Origin: Salinicola aestuarinus
Lineage (GTDB): Bacteria; Pseudomonadota; Gammaproteobacteria; Pseudomonadales; Halomonadaceae
NCBI RefSeq assembly: GCF_003206645.1
Contig: NZ_PZJP01000002.1
Span: 62,205-126,204, forward strand
Reading direction: 5' to 3'
DNA: 64,000 bases
This document shows positions 19,588 through 31,143 of this stretch, piece by piece. Below the pieces are notes generated by a model. That model did not search any database. It saw only the letters and a program-made list of their open reading frames with translations, and had not been told where the DNA came from. Each line of letters begins with the position of its first letter. Positions within the stretch are counted from its first letter, which is position 1. The translations under genes were made by a program, and so were the position numbers.

Positions 19588-20685
19588 ATGAGCGATACCT
19601 CCCAGCCGCAGGACCTCGCCGCGCTGCGCCAGCGCATCGATGCCCTGGATGCCGAACTCCTGCGGCTCATCAGCGAGCGCGCCGAGTGCGCCGCCAGGGT
19701 CGCGCACGTCAAGACCGCGGATGATCCGGACGCGGTCTTTTATCGACCCGAGCGTGAAGCCCAGGTCTTGCGCCGTGTGATGGATAACAACCCGGGGCCA
19801 CTCCACGCGGAGGAGATGGCGCGGCTGTTCCGCGAGATCATGTCGGCTTGCCTGGCGCTGGAAAAGCCGATCAAGGTCGCCTATCTCGGTCCCGAGGGAA
19901 CCTTTACCCAGCAGGCGGCGCTCAAGCACTTCGGACACAGTGCGAACAGCCTGCCGATGGCCGCCATCGACGAAGTCTTTCGGGAAGTGGAGGCCGGCGC
20001 GGTCAACTACGGGGTGGTGCCGGTCGAGAACTCCACCGAGGGGGTGGTCAATCACACTCTGGACTCGTTCATGGATTCGGGTCTGCACATCAGTGGCGAG
20101 GTGGTGCTGCGCATTCACCATCACCTGCTGGTGTCGAGTGTCACGCGCAAGGACAAGATCTCGCGGATCTATTCGCATCCACAGTCGCTGGCACAGTGTC
20201 GCAAATGGCTCGACGCGCACTATCCCCACGCCGAGCGAGTGGCGGTCTCCTCCAACGCGGAGGCCGCGCGCCTGGTCAAGACCGAGTGGCACAGCGCGGC
20301 GATCGCCGGGGATATGGCGGCCCAGCTCTATGGGTTGGAGCACGTCGCCGAGAAGATCGAAGATAGTCCGGACAACTCGACGCGCTTTCTGATCATCGGT
20401 AACGAATCCGTGCCGCCCTCCGGTACCGACAAGACGTCGATCGTGGTCGCCATGCGCAACCAGCCAGGCGTGCTGCATGACCTGCTGGAACCGTTTCATC
20501 GTCATCACGTCGACCTGACACGGTTGGAGACGCGGCCCTCGCGTCATGGCGCTTGGAACTATGTCTTTTTCATCGACTTCAAGGGGCACGTCGACGATGA
20601 CGGCATTCTCGACGTCCTCGAGGAGGTGCGCGGCCACGCCTCTGACATGAAGATACTCGGGTCCTATCCGGTCGGTGTTCTCTAG
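19588..20685 (+). CDS. pheA: Chorismate mutase / prephenate dehydratase (P-protein)
   Basis: A bifunctional enzyme taking chorismate through prephenate to phenylpyruvate for phenylalanine synthesis. Of 365 residues, about 1-90 are an AroQ chorismate mutase (LRQRIDALDAELLRLISERA), 96-275 the dehydratase (YLGPEGTFTQQAA, PVENSTEGVV, STRFLIIG with the catalytic threonine) and 285-360 an ACT regulatory domain (QPGVLHDLLEPF, LTRLETRPSR), so phenylalanine feedback is expected. AGGAAA precedes the ATG. Confidence 0.97.
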   Translation: MSDTSQPQDLAALRQRIDALDAELLRLISERAECAARVAHVKTADDPDAVFYRPEREAQVLRRVMDNNPGPLHAEEMARLFREIMSACLALEKPIKVAYLGPEGTFTQQAALKHFGHSANSLPMAAIDEVFREVEAGAVNYGVVPVENSTEGVVNHTLDSFMDSGLHISGEVVLRIHHHLLVSSVTRKDKISRIYSHPQSLAQCRKWLDAHYPHAERVAVSSNAEAARLVKTEWHSAAIAGDMAAQLYGLEHVAEKIEDSPDNSTRFLIIGNESVPPSGTDKTSIVVAMRNQPGVLHDLLEPFHRHHVDLTRLETRPSRHGAWNYVFFIDFKGHVDDDGILDVLEEVRGHASDMKILGSYPVGVL

Positions 20686-20686
20686 G

Positions 20687-22942
20687 ATGCACGACGCAAG
20701 CGCGCGAGAGGCGGGTAGGGCGACAGGCGGGCCCCCCGTTCTGCTCATCGTCGGGCTGGGAATGATCGGCGGTTCCTTCGCCGCTGCGCTCAAGGCCAAT
20801 GGGTTCGGCGGCGAAATCCTCGGTTACGACCTCAATGCCGACGAGATCGAGACCGGTCTGCGGCTGGGAGTCATCGATGACGGAGGAACGCAGCTCTCCC
20901 CGCTGGTCGAGAGAAGCGACATCGTCTGTCTCGCGGTGCCGGTGCTGGCAATGGGGCCGGTGCTGCGCGAGATGGCGCCGCTGGTAGGTGAGCGGATTCT
21001 GACCGACGTGGGTAGCACCAAGCGCGCGGTGCATGAGGCGGTCGTGGGAGCGCTGGGGTACTTCCCCCCGCGTTTCGTACTCGGCCATCCCATTGCGGGT
21101 TCGGAGAAGAGCGGCGTTGCCGCCGCCAACCCGGCGCTGTTCCGTCAGCACAAGGTGATTCTGACCCCGACCCCGGAGACCGCCACTGACGCGGTGGGCG
21201 CCGTGCGCGGGCTCTGGCAGTGCTGCGGCGCGCAGGTACTGGAGATGTCGATGGCAGAGCACGACCAGGTATTGGCGCGCACCAGTCATCTCCCGCACCT
21301 GCTGGCTTTCTCGCTCGTGGATACGCTGGCTCGGCAGGATGCGCGACTCGATATCTTTCGCTACGCGGCGGGCGGATTCCGTGACTTCACGCGCATTGCC
21401 GGCAGCGATCCGGTGATGTGGCGCGATGTCTTTACCGCCAACCGGGATGCGGTGCTCGGGGCGCTGGACGATTTCGAGGCGGGGCTTGCCCGTCTGCGGG
21501 TGGCGGTGGAACAGGGCGATAGCGACGCCATGTTGGGCACCTTCGATCGCGCCAGCCACGCGCGACACTATTTCGAAACGCTGTTGAATCAGACGAGTTA
21601 TCAGACCATGGAAGCACGACAGGTTCAGTACCGGGTCTCGCCCGGCGGTTCGGTCGCGGGGCGAATTCGCGTGCCCGGCGACAAGTCGATTTCGCATCGC
21701 TCGATCATGCTTGGTGCGCTCGCTGACGGCGTCACCGAGGTCAAGGGGTTTCTCGAGGGCGAGGATAGCCTGGCGACGCTGCAGGCGTTTCGCGACATGG
21801 GCGTGGCGATCGAAGGCCCCCATCAGGGCCGCGTCACCATTCACGGGGTCGGGCTTCAGGGTCTCGAGCGCCCCGCCGGGCCCATCTACGTGGGTAACTC
21901 CGGCACGGCGATGCGGCTCTTCGCCGGGCTGCTTGCTGGACAGGCGTTCGATACCGAACTGACCGGCGACGCCTCGCTGACCAAGCGGCCCATGGCCCGG
22001 GTCGCCGACCCGCTTCGTACCATGGGTGCGGTGATCGACACCGCCGAGGGCGGCCGACCGCCTCTCAGGATCCACGGCGGCCAGCCGCTCAAGGGCATCG
22101 ATTACGACATGCCGATGGCGAGCGCGCAGGTCAAATCCTGTCTGCTGCTGGCCGGTCTCTATGCCAAGGGCGAGACACGCGTGCGCGAGCCCGCTCCGAC
22201 ACGGGATCATACCGAGCGCATGCTCAATGGCTTCGGCTACGCGGTCAGCCGTGAAGGCGATGTCGCGCGTCTCGAGGGCGGCGGGTCGCTGACCAGCGCG
22301 CCGATCGACGTACCGTCGGACATCTCTTCCGCCACCTTCTTTCTGGTCGCCGCGGCGATCACCCCGGGGTCGGATCTGGTGCTCGAGCATGTGGGTATCA
22401 ACCCGACACGCATCGGCGTGATCAATATTCTCAAGCAGATGGGCGCCGACCTTCGGCTGGAAAACCCGCGGGAAGTCGGCGGCGAGCCGGTCGCCGACCT
22501 CTACATTCGCTATGCGCCGCTGACGGGGATCGACATCCCTGTCGAGCAGGTACCGCTGGCGATCGACGAATTCCCGGCGCTGTTCGTGGCCGCGGCCAAC
22601 GCCGAGGGCACGACTCGTCTGCGCGGTGCCGAGGAGCTGCGCGTCAAGGAGTCCGATCGGATTCAGGCGATGGCCGACGGCCTCGCGGTGCTCGGCGTCG
22701 ACGCCGTCGTCTATGAAGACGGTATCGACATCGTCGGCAAGGGCGGGGAGGGCGCCAACTATGGTGGCGGCCAGGTCGACAGCCTTGGCGATCACCGCAT
22801 TGCGATGGCGTTCACCGTGGCCGCCCTGCGCGCAAACGAGCCGATCTTGATCGACGATTGTGCCAACGTTGCGACCTCGTTCCCCGGCTTCGTTACCCTG
22901 GCGAACCGGGTCGGTCTGCAGCTCGAGGAGGTGACGGCATGA
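20687..22942 (+). CDS. tyrA/aroA: Fused prephenate dehydrogenase (TyrA) and EPSP synthase (AroA)
   Basis: The first part (about 305 residues) is an NAD(P)-dependent prephenate/arogenate dehydrogenase ([21 protein letters not shown]), making 4-hydroxyphenylpyruvate or tyrosine. The second (about 440) is 5-enolpyruvylshikimate-3-phosphate synthase ([28 protein letters not shown]). Both motif sets look intact. The ATG lies one base after the pheA stop; an in-frame GTG at 20675 would overlap pheA. An internal ATG at 21608 near the domain junction could start a separate AroA. The fusion is known in Pseudomonas and relatives. In P. aeruginosa an aminotransferase gene (hisC2) lies between pheA and this gene; here it is absent. 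Confidence 0.95.
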   Translation: MHDASAREAGRATGGPPVLLIVGLGMIGGSFAAALKANGFGGEILGYDLNADEIETGLRLGVIDDGGTQLSPLVERSDIVCLAVPVLAMGPVLREMAPLVGERILTDVGSTKRAVHEAVVGALGYFPPRFVLGHPIAGSEKSGVAAANPALFRQHKVILTPTPETATDAVGAVRGLWQCCGAQVLEMSMAEHDQVLARTSHLPHLLAFSLVDTLARQDARLDIFRYAAGGFRDFTRIAGSDPVMWRDVFTANRDAVLGALDDFEAGLARLRVAVEQGDSDAMLGTFDRASHARHYFETLLNQTSYQTMEARQVQYRVSPGGSVAGRIRVPGDKSISHRSIMLGALADGVTEVKGFLEGEDSLATLQAFRDMGVAIEGPHQGRVTIHGVGLQGLERPAGPIYVGNSGTAMRLFAGLLAGQAFDTELTGDASLTKRPMARVADPLRTMGAVIDTAEGGRPPLRIHGGQPLKGIDYDMPMASAQVKSCLLLAGLYAKGETRVREPAPTRDHTERMLNGFGYAVSREGDVARLEGGGSLTSAPIDVPSDISSATFFLVAAAITPGSDLVLEHVGINPTRIGVINILKQMGADLRLENPREVGGEPVADLYIRYAPLTGIDIPVEQVPLAIDEFPALFVAAANAEGTTRLRGAEELRVKESDRIQAMADGLAVLGVDAVVYEDGIDIVGKGGEGANYGGGQVDSLGDHRIAMAFTVAALRANEPILIDDCANVATSFPGFVTLANRVGLQLEEVTA

Positions 22943-23619
22943 GCGATACGACGTCGATCGTGACCATCGATGGTCCGGGTGGGGCCGGCAAGGGCACGAT
23001 CAGCCGTATGATCGCCGAGCGATTCGGCTGGCATCTGCTCGATTCCGGCGCACTCTACCGGCTGACGGCGCTCGCCGCGCTGCGCAAAGGCGTAGCCACC
23101 GACGACCCTGCCGGCCTGGCCGAGCAGGCCCGCGATCTCGATGTCGTCTTTGCTGTCGATGACGGTCGAGCGACGATTCTGCTCGAGGGCGACGACGTCA
23201 CCCGCGAGATTCGCCGGGAAGAGGTGGGTGGCGCGGCATCGCGCGTGGCGGCCCTCCCGGTGGTTCGCGAGGCACTGCTCCAGCGTCAGCGCGATTTCCG
23301 TAAGCCTCCGGGGCTGGTTGCCGATGGGCGCGACATGGGGACGGTGGTTTTCCCCGACGCGCCGCTCAAGATCTACCTCACCGCCTCCGCCGAGGAGCGT
23401 GCCAAGCGGCGCCAGCGTCAATTGCACGAGGCGGGGGAGAATGCTAGACTTTCGACCCTTTTGGAAGAAATCAAAGCGCGCGATGCGCGTGATATGCAGC
23501 GTGCGGTGGCGCCGCTCAAGCCGGCAATCGATGCCGTCGAGCTCGACACCACGCAGCTGGATATACCGGAAGTCGTGAAGCGTATCGAAACGCTGATCGT
23601 CGAGCGCGAACTGACCTGA
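22939..23619 (+). CDS. cmk: Cytidylate kinase
   Basis: Cmk phosphorylates CMP and dCMP for nucleotide and phospholipid synthesis. The 226-residue protein shows the P-loop [11 protein letters not shown] (10-20), LDSGALYRL and [12 protein letters not shown]. The ATG overlaps the aroA stop by 4 bases (ATGA), and GAGGAGG lies upstream. The frame remains open to 22858, but the P-loop position fixes the start. Confidence 0.97.
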   Translation: MSDTTSIVTIDGPGGAGKGTISRMIAERFGWHLLDSGALYRLTALAALRKGVATDDPAGLAEQARDLDVVFAVDDGRATILLEGDDVTREIRREEVGGAASRVAALPVVREALLQRQRDFRKPPGLVADGRDMGTVVFPDAPLKIYLTASAEERAKRRQRQLHEAGENARLSTLLEEIKARDARDMQRAVAPLKPAIDAVELDTTQLDIPEVVKRIETLIVERELT

Positions 23620-23829
23620 GGTCGACAGCGCTAGGCAGCAGCCGATGACACACTTCCGTTCCGGGGCCCCTGGCAAGATGTCAAGATGTGCAGCGACCAC
23701 GCATGCCAAGTCGCGGCATATCCAACCAGCGCCAACGTCCCCAGGGATATGTCGATAAGGCCCGTGCTCGCTGGTGGTACGGAGGAAGGCGGTCTTGGCC
23801 GTCATTAACGTTGATTACGTAGGAATCAC

Positions 23830-25509
23830 ATGAGCGAAAGCTTTGCTGAACTGTTTGAACAATCTCTCCAGGACATCAACATGGAGCCCGGTGCCATTGT
23901 CATGGCAACCGTGGTCGACATCGAAGGCGACTGGATCACCGTCAATGCTGGCCTGAAGTCCGAAGGCCAGATCCCGGTCGCGCAATTCCGCGACGACAAT
24001 GGTGAAATGACCATTTCGGTCGGTGATGAAGTCAAGGTTGCACTGGAAGCCGTCGAAGACGGGTTCGGTGAAACCCGCCTGTCCCGCGAGAAGGCCAAGC
24101 GTGCCGAAGCGTGGAAAGAGCTGGAAGCGGCCTTCGAGAAGGACGAGATCGTCAAGGGCGTGATCAACGGGAAGGTCAAGGGCGGCTTTACCGTCGACGT
24201 CTCCTCCATTCGCGCGTTCCTGCCGGGTTCGCTGGTCGACGTGCGTCCGGTCCGCGACACCGCGCACCTCGAGCACAAAGAGCTCGACTTCAAGGTCATC
24301 AAGCTCGACCCGAAGCGCAACAACGTTGTCGTTTCCCGTCGTGCCGTTCTCGAAGCCGAGAACAGCGCCGAGCGTGAAGCGCTGCTCGCCACGCTTCAGG
24401 AAGGCCAGCAGATCAACGGTATCGTCAAGAACCTCACCGACTACGGCGCTTTCGTCGACCTCGGTGGCGTCGACGGCCTGCTGCACATCACCGACATGGC
24501 TTGGAAGCGTATCAAGCATCCGAGCGAAATCGTTGCCGTCGGCGACGAGATCAATGTCAAGGTGCTGAAGTTCGATCGTGAGCGCAACCGCGTCTCGCTG
24601 GGCCTCAAGCAGCTGGGCGAAGATCCGTGGGTCAACATCGTCGGCCGCTATCCGGAAGGCACCAAGGTCAACGCGACAGTGACCAATCTGACCGACTACG
24701 GCTGCTTCGCCGAGCTGGAAGAGGGTGTCGAAGGTCTGGTCCACGTCTCCGAAATGGATTGGACCAACAAGAACATCCACCCGTCCAAGGTTGTTCAGGT
24801 CGGTGATGACGTCGAAGTTATGGTGCTGGATATCGACGAAGAGCGTCGTCGTATCTCCCTCGGTATCAAGCAGTGCACCACCAACCCGTGGGAAGACTTC
24901 AGCGGCCGTTACAACAAGGGCGACCGCGTTGCAGGTACCATCAAGTCGATCACCGACTTCGGTATCTTCATCGGTCTGGAAGGCGGCATCGACGGTCTGG
25001 TGCACCTCTCCGACATCTCCTGGAGCGAAGCGGGCGAAGAAGCGGTTCGTCAGTTCAAGAAGGGCGACGAAGCAGAAGCCGTCATCCTCTCGATCGATCC
25101 GGAGCGTGAGCGCATCTCGCTGGGCATCAAGCAGCTCGAGTCCGATCCGGTCTCCGAGTTCCTGGCCGTCAACGACAAGGGTGCCGTCGTGACGGGCCGC
25201 ATCGTCGAAGTCGATGCCAAGGAAGCCCATGTTGAGCTGGCCACTGATGTCGTCGCTGTGCTCAAGGCGTCGGAAATCAGCGCTGACCGTGTCGAAGACG
25301 CGCGCAACGTGCTGAACGAAGGCGACAACGTTGAAGCGAAAATCATCAACGTCGATCGCAAGAGCCGCGTCATCAACCTGTCCATCAAAGCGAAGGACCA
25401 GGTCGATACTCGCCGCAACATGACGAAGCTTCGTGATCAGCAGGAAGACGACGTCAACGGTCCGACCACCATCGGTGATCTGATCAAGCAGCAGATGAGC
25501 CAGGACTGA
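23830..25509 (+). CDS. rpsA: 30S ribosomal protein S1
   Basis: S1 binds mRNA leaders and unfolds them for initiation. The 559-residue protein has six S1 (OB-fold) repeats; repeats 3-6 are most regular, each with G-(F/Y)-x-DLGG/LEGG-DGL-H cores such as GALVDLGG-like and [19 protein letters not shown]. Usual length is about 557. The 210-base gap after cmk probably holds the rpsA leader through which S1 represses its own translation in enterobacteria; I did not find a convincing promoter there. A strong terminator follows, and ihfB, usually next, is about 7 kb away. Confidence 0.98.
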   Translation: MSESFAELFEQSLQDINMEPGAIVMATVVDIEGDWITVNAGLKSEGQIPVAQFRDDNGEMTISVGDEVKVALEAVEDGFGETRLSREKAKRAEAWKELEAAFEKDEIVKGVINGKVKGGFTVDVSSIRAFLPGSLVDVRPVRDTAHLEHKELDFKVIKLDPKRNNVVVSRRAVLEAENSAEREALLATLQEGQQINGIVKNLTDYGAFVDLGGVDGLLHITDMAWKRIKHPSEIVAVGDEINVKVLKFDRERNRVSLGLKQLGEDPWVNIVGRYPEGTKVNATVTNLTDYGCFAELEEGVEGLVHVSEMDWTNKNIHPSKVVQVGDDVEVMVLDIDEERRRISLGIKQCTTNPWEDFSGRYNKGDRVAGTIKSITDFGIFIGLEGGIDGLVHLSDISWSEAGEEAVRQFKKGDEAEAVILSIDPERERISLGIKQLESDPVSEFLAVNDKGAVVTGRIVEVDAKEAHVELATDVVAVLKASEISADRVEDARNVLNEGDNVEAKIINVDRKSRVINLSIKAKDQVDTRRNMTKLRDQQEDDVNGPTTIGDLIKQQMSQD

Positions 25510-25539
25510 TCTCGCGATTCGAGATCTGATCGGCTAACA

Positions 25540-25568
25540 AAAACAGCGCCTCCGGGCGCTGTTTTTTT
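25540..25568 (+). terminator. rpsA terminator
   Basis: Arms AAAACAGCGCC and GGCGCTGTTTT flank a TCCG loop and are followed by a continuing T run, 30 bases after the stop. This is a classic intrinsic terminator. Confidence 0.93.
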
Positions 25569-25594
25569 ATGTCTGCCGTTTGCGTCGTTCACTG

Positions 25595-25666
25595 TGCTCG
25601 GGTGCTCGGGTGCTCGGGTGCTCGGGTACTCGGGTGCTCGGGTGCTCGGGTGCTCGAGGGTTCGGG
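25595..25666 (+). repeat. 8-bp tandem repeat TGCTCGGG, about 9 units
   Basis: Four perfect units TGCTCGGG, then TACTCGGG, two perfect units, then TGCTCGAG and GGTTCGGG. It lies between the rpsA terminator and an orphan minus-strand gene. The unit is not a multiple of three and no coding frame is supported. The rest of the 304-base gap (25667-25813) shows nothing I can name. Confidence 0.92.
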
Positions 25667-25813
25667 GGCTTGGCAGGCCGGAGGAGGGCGCCTGCGACAA
25701 CAAACGCGTCGCCGCTTGCGCATCGCACTGGGAATGAGAGGCACGACGGTGCAGGTCGGTTTAATCAGGCGTTGTGGCCGGTGAAGCCGTTGCCGAGTCA
25801 GCTCGAGGTGGGA

Positions 25814-26206
25814 TCAGTGGCGTAGCCAGTCGCGAAGCCGGCGGCGTGGCGATGCTTGACGCGTTGCATCACTCCCGCAAAGCCCGTGGACGCTCTGCTG
25901 AAGCGGCGCGATGACCGCATCGAGATGGTAGCGGCAAAGCGCCTGATCCAGCGCGCCCGGGCACTGTGCCATCAGCAGGCCGCAGTGATAGGTCGCTACA
26001 TCCAGCGCGGCACGCACCTCGGGAAAGGGGGCTGCCGCTTCCCGGCTGTTCTTGAGTTCGCGCAGCAACATCCTCAACATCTCGGCATCCAGCCAGCACG
26101 GGGTCGTATCCGTTGCATCGCCCTGGGGAAGCGACTTTTTGACCGCCTGGAAAGAGACCTGGAGGAAGACGCAGGTGTAGTGAAGCTGGGCGCGTTCAGA
26201 AGTCAT
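25814..26206 (-). CDS. Hypothetical protein, about 130 residues
   Basis: I do not recognise a family. The protein is probably soluble, with five cysteines, a helical middle (LDAEMLRMLLRELKNSREA) and a basic tail (RQASPRRRLRDWLRH). I use ATG at 26206; an in-frame GTG lies 9 bases upstream. No clear ribosome site is seen. It is isolated between the tandem-repeat region and trmJ. It may be lineage-specific; that it is expressed is only inferred from frame length and codon use. Confidence 0.5.
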   Translation of the reverse strand: MTSERAQLHYTCVFLQVSFQAVKKSLPQGDATDTTPCWLDAEMLRMLLRELKNSREAAAPFPEVRAALDVATYHCGLLMAQCPGALDQALCRYHLDAVIAPLQQSVHGLCGSDATRQASPRRRLRDWLRH

Positions 26207-26323
26207 GGTCGGCACCGGCTATTGATGAGATCGATTCCCATTCTCTATTCGGCGCCGATGCTTGTCAAAGCCAATCCCTTTCAGGATGTCATCACGCTTG
26301 GGTAACAGCGTGCGGTAGGGCCA

Positions 26324-27052
26324 TCACCGGGGCTCACCGGACTTCTCTAGGGCTGCCAGTACCCCCCGCAGAATGGAAAGCTCCTTGCGGCTTGGCTCGG
26401 CGCGCGCGAAGAGGGCGCGCAAGTGAGCTTCTGTCTTGGCGTGGGGTTGATTGAGAAAACCGGCTGCGCTCAGGGCCTGGTGCAGGTGGGCGTGGAAATG
26501 CTCGAGCTGCTCAACGGTCGGGTAAGGTCCGCCGGCCGACAGGGCAGGCTTGGCGTTCTCGCGACGGTTGGCCTGGCGAAAGGCTTCGTAGGCGACGATC
26601 TGTACTGCCTGCGACAGATTCAGGATGCCGTAATCCGGGTTGGCGGGGATGGTCAGTTGATGCGTGCAATGACCGATCTCTTCGTTGGTGAGGCCGTAGC
26701 GCTCGCGACCGAAGACAATGGCGATACGCCCTTCCTCGAGGCGCTTGGCGGCGTCTTCCATCATGACATCGGGCCCGTCATAGCAGGGCAGTGGCAGGCT
26801 GCGCAGTCGCGCGCTGGCGCCGATCACCTGAACGCAGTCGCCGACGGCCTCGGAAAGCGAACCGACCACGCGGCAGTCGTCGATGAGGTCGCTGGCACCG
26901 GCGGCAAGTCGGGTGGCGTCTTCGTCGGGAAACTGGCGCGGGTTGACGAGTACCAGATCGCTGAGGCCCATGGTTTTCATGGCACGGGCGCTGGCACCAA
27001 TGTTGCCAGGGTGGAACGTCTGGACGAGAACGATGCGAATGCGATCGAGCAT
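26324..27052 (-). CDS. trmJ: tRNA (cytidine/uridine-2'-O)-methyltransferase TrmJ
   Basis: A SpoU (SPOUT) methyltransferase that 2'-O-methylates position 32 of several tRNAs using SAM. From the chosen start it has 243 residues. Motif 1 is NIGASARAMKTMG, motif 2 VFGRERYGLTNEEI, motif 3 YGILNLSQAVQIVAYEA, and the C-terminal helical tail with LHQALSAAGFL is typical of TrmJ. A long upstream extension of the frame runs through the groEL terminator and is rejected. In many relatives trmJ sits beside suhB/iscR; here it follows groEL. Confidence 0.94.
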   Translation of the reverse strand: MLDRIRIVLVQTFHPGNIGASARAMKTMGLSDLVLVNPRQFPDEDATRLAAGASDLIDDCRVVGSLSEAVGDCVQVIGASARLRSLPLPCYDGPDVMMEDAAKRLEEGRIAIVFGRERYGLTNEEIGHCTHQLTIPANPDYGILNLSQAVQIVAYEAFRQANRRENAKPALSAGGPYPTVEQLEHFHAHLHQALSAAGFLNQPHAKTEAHLRALFARAEPSRKELSILRGVLAALEKSGEPR

Positions 27053-27098
27053 GCGCTGAAGGCTCCGGGGCAGGAAATGAGATGACAAACGCGAGACG

Positions 27099-27126
27099 AA
27101 AAAAAGCCCCGCCGAGTGGCGGGGCT
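27099..27126 (-). terminator. groESL terminator
   Basis: On the minus strand AGCCCCGCC and GGCGGGGCT flank an ACTC loop and are followed by an uninterrupted T run. It starts 55 bases after the groEL stop. Confidence 0.95.
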
Positions 27127-27180
27127 CTCCATGATACCTGAATATCATGCTGCCTGAGCGGGTCAGGCGGGGCGGGGCAT

Positions 27181-28839
<1,659 letters not shown>

Positions 28840-28887
28840 CTACTCTGAAACGTGAAATGGTGACGAACCGTTGAGCGAGGAGGGCGA

Positions 28888-29181
28888 TCAGCCTTCGACG
28901 ACGGCCAGGATGTCGCCTTCGCTCATGATCAGCACTTCTTCGCCGTCGATTTTCTGCTTCTCGACGCCGAAGCCTTCCTTGAAAATGACCGTGTCGCCGA
29001 CTTTGACGTCCAGGGCGCGAACATCGCCACTGTCGAGAATGCGGCCATTGCCTACCGCCAGAATCTCACCGCGCGTCGGCTTTTCCTGGGCGCTGCCCGG
29101 AAGCACGATGCCGCCAGCCGTTTTTTGCTCTTCTTCTTTGCGGCGTACGATGACGCGATCGTGCAAGGGACGGATATTCAT
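28888..29181 (-). CDS. groES: Co-chaperonin GroES (Hsp10)
   Basis: The heptameric lid of the GroEL chamber. It has 97 residues and begins [14 protein letters not shown]. The mobile loop ([15 protein letters not shown]) carries the I-V-L contact motif for GroEL. AGGAG precedes the ATG. It is first in the operon behind a sigma-32 promoter. Confidence 0.99.
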   Translation of the reverse strand: MNIRPLHDRVIVRRKEEEQKTAGGIVLPGSAQEKPTRGEILAVGNGRILDSGDVRALDVKVGDTVIFKEGFGVEKQKIDGEEVLIMSEGDILAVVEG

Positions 29182-29309
29182 TGCTCACGTTCTCCTGATG
29201 GTTACATGTTGCAAATGCACGTTCCCACATGAGCGATGCTCAGGGGGGAAGAAGGCTGACGCCTTCCGGTTAATCGGCCTTATGGCCTAAAGCTATCGCT
29301 GCTGCCTTG

Positions 29310-29335
29310 ATGGGGCCGGACGTTGCGCTTTCAAG
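29310..29335 (-). promoter_or_regulatory. Sigma-32 heat-shock promoter of groESL
   Basis: Read on the minus strand: CTTGAAA, 13 bases, CCCCAT. This matches the E. coli RpoH consensus in both boxes with ideal spacing. The groES start is about 125 bases downstream. No CIRCE inverted repeat was noticed, so control is probably by RpoH only. Confidence 0.88.
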
Positions 29336-29389
29336 GCTGAGATCAAAAAAAATTCGTTGAATCGGTAGCTTGTCGAGTCTCGGTGACGC

Positions 29390-29890
29390 TCATCGCGGTC
29401 GCGAATCGTTATCGCATTTTTCCACGAACTCACCCTCGAGCGGCTCCCCGGTATCGTCGCGACGATGTTCTCTGCCAGGCCGCGGGTCTGGGCCACGCTG
29501 CCAGTCGTCACTGGCATCGACTCTCGCGCCGTAAGGCTGTCCCGTGTTCGGTGCTACCCGTGTCCAGCGTCGGAGTAGTCGGCCGCTCCCCGGAATCAGG
29601 CAGAGCAGTCCGGCCATGTCGGATAAAAAGCCCGGCGCAATGAGCAGGATGCCAGCCAGCAGAAACCCGGCGCCGTGGAGTAGTTCGTCGGAGGGAACCT
29701 CGCCGCGCGCAAATCGTTCGCGAGCGCGCTGGAAGGTCAGCAGGCTCTCGCGACGAATCAGATGAATACCGAATGCCGCGCTAAGGGCGATCCAGAGCAG
29801 CGTGACCAGCAAGCCGAGTTTGGCACCGAGGGTGAACAGCACCACGAAGTCGGCGATTGCCATGAGCACGAGCAATAAGAGAAGGGGCAT
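29390..29890 (-). CDS. fxsA: FxsA family membrane protein
   Basis: An inner-membrane protein whose overproduction in E. coli relieves phage T7 exclusion by the F factor; its normal job is unknown. The 166 residues contain three or four hydrophobic helices (about 1-17, 23-42 and 70-100) with the family motifs IRRESLLTFQRAR and LIAPGFLSDMAGLLCLIPG, then a charged cytosolic tail. AGGGAGA precedes the ATG. It lies just upstream of the groESL promoter in the same direction, as in many gammaproteobacteria. Confidence 0.9.
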   Translation of the reverse strand: MPLLLLLVLMAIADFVVLFTLGAKLGLLVTLLWIALSAAFGIHLIRRESLLTFQRARERFARGEVPSDELLHGAGFLLAGILLIAPGFLSDMAGLLCLIPGSGRLLRRWTRVAPNTGQPYGARVDASDDWQRGPDPRPGREHRRDDTGEPLEGEFVEKCDNDSRPR

Positions 29891-30002
29891 GACGTCTCCC
29901 TGATTGAGTCTGCCTGACTCTCTCAGATGGAGACGATCGGCCGGAATGCAAGTCGCGCGGCCGACGGGGACCGCGCGAAAGGAGGGCTAGATCAAGTGGA
30001 GG

Positions 30003-30263
30003 TTAAAGCGTCGCATCGTCGCCGAGGTTGTCGACGGTCTTCGGTCCGATGCCACTGACGCGGGTGAGATCTTCGAGGCTTTCGAACGCGCCGTGGGTTT
30101 CGCGCTCGTCGACGATGGCCTGAGCCTTGACCTCACCGATGCCCGGTAGCGAGGCCAGCGATTCGACGGAAGCCTGATTGACGTTGACGGCATCCTGGGC
30201 GAGGACGCTGATGCTGAAACCGAGCGCTACAGCAAGGAGTGCGGTGCGTATTATCTTTGTCAT
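30003..30263 (-). CDS. ComEA-like helix-hairpin-helix protein
   Basis: An exported small DNA-binding-type protein. From ATG at 30263 (GGAGAAGG 2-6 bases upstream) it has 86 residues: a signal peptide with cleavage expected after VLAQ/LA-Q near residue 19, then a double helix-hairpin-helix with VNVNQASVESLASLPGIGEVKAQAIV and VSGIGPKTVDNL. ComEA binds incoming DNA in the periplasm during natural transformation. Together with the type IV pilus genes in this window it hints at competence, but many non-competent gammaproteobacteria carry such proteins. Confidence 0.87.
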   Translation of the reverse strand: MTKIIRTALLAVALGFSISVLAQDAVNVNQASVESLASLPGIGEVKAQAIVDERETHGAFESLEDLTRVSGIGPKTVDNLGDDATL

Positions 30264-30440
30264 TACCTTCTCCATCGGGGTGTTGGTATCAAATTGAGGC
30301 ACGCGGGGCGGTGCCCCCATAAAACCCATCGACAGACCTCGGCGAGACTTGAATCGCCATCCCCTCGAATTTGACCGTCATCCCCGAGGGCCCACCGGAT
30401 TGGGTATACTCGCCCGCGAATTCGTCTGCCGGAGAGCTTC

Positions 30441-31139
30441 ATGGCCGCTATCTCGACTCCCCTGATCATCGCGCTCGACTACGCCGATCTGCCTTCAGCT
30501 CTGGCGATGGCGGACTCGCTCGATCCCACCCGCTGCCGAGTCAAAATCGGCAAGGAGCTATTTACCCGAACGGGGCCGGCAGCGATCGATGCCCTGCATG
30601 AGCGCGGGTTCGAGGTGTTCCTGGATTTGAAGTTCCACGACATTCCCAACACGGCCGCCGCCGCCGTGGAAGCTGCCGCCGACCGCGGCGTCTGGATGAC
30701 CAATGTTCATGCCGGCGGTGGCCGGCGAATGATGGAGGCGTGTGCGGCGCGGCTTGCAGAGAAAAGACATGCGACGCGGCTGATTGCCGTCACTGTGCTG
30801 ACGAGCTTGTCGGATGACGAACTGGGCGAAATCGGAGTGGTGGGGAGCGCTGCGGAGCAGGTCGAGCGACTGGCGATGCTCGCCCAGCAGAGCGGCATGC
30901 ACGGTGTCGTCTGTTCAGCGAAAGAGAGCACTCGGCTGCGCGAGCGCTGTGGCGACGCGTTTCTGAAAGTGACACCCGGGATCCGCCCGGCCGATGCCGA
31001 CGGTGGCGATCAGCGCCGCATCATGACGCCGGAAGGGGCCATGGCGGCCGGTAGCACGCACCTGGTCGTTGGCCGAGCCGTGACGCGCGCCGCGATCCCC
31101 ATGGAGGCGCTGACGGCGATAGAGCGCGCCATCGCCTAG
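30441..31139 (+). CDS. pyrF: Orotidine-5'-phosphate decarboxylase
   Basis: PyrF decarboxylates OMP to UMP, the last step of de novo pyrimidine synthesis. The 232-residue TIM barrel has the catalytic array K35 (RVKIGKEL), D62, K64 and D67 (DLKFHDIPNT), plus TPGIRP and VVGRAVT phosphate-binding loops. Convergent with lapB, 4 bases apart. In enterobacteria lapAB-pyrF are in one direction; here pyrF faces lapB. Confidence 0.97.
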   Translation: MAAISTPLIIALDYADLPSALAMADSLDPTRCRVKIGKELFTRTGPAAIDALHERGFEVFLDLKFHDIPNTAAAAVEAAADRGVWMTNVHAGGGRRMMEACAARLAEKRHATRLIAVTVLTSLSDDELGEIGVVGSAAEQVERLAMLAQQSGMHGVVCSAKESTRLRERCGDAFLKVTPGIRPADADGGDQRRIMTPEGAMAAGSTHLVVGRAVTRAAIPMEALTAIERAIA

Positions 31140-31143
31140 TGGC

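Noticed and set aside
20579-22795. 738-residue antisense open frame over tyrA-aroA
   Set aside because: It mirrors GC-rich third positions of the sense gene, has no recognisable domain and no ribosome site. Similar long antisense frames over gyrA (15541-17193), pheA/serC (18967-20799), rpsA (23815-25230) and groEL (27514-28848) were rejected for the same reason.
29953-29978. TCGCGCGG/CCGCGCGA hairpin between the ComEA-like gene and fxsA as terminator
   Set aside because: A 10-base loop and no T run on either strand; too weak to call.
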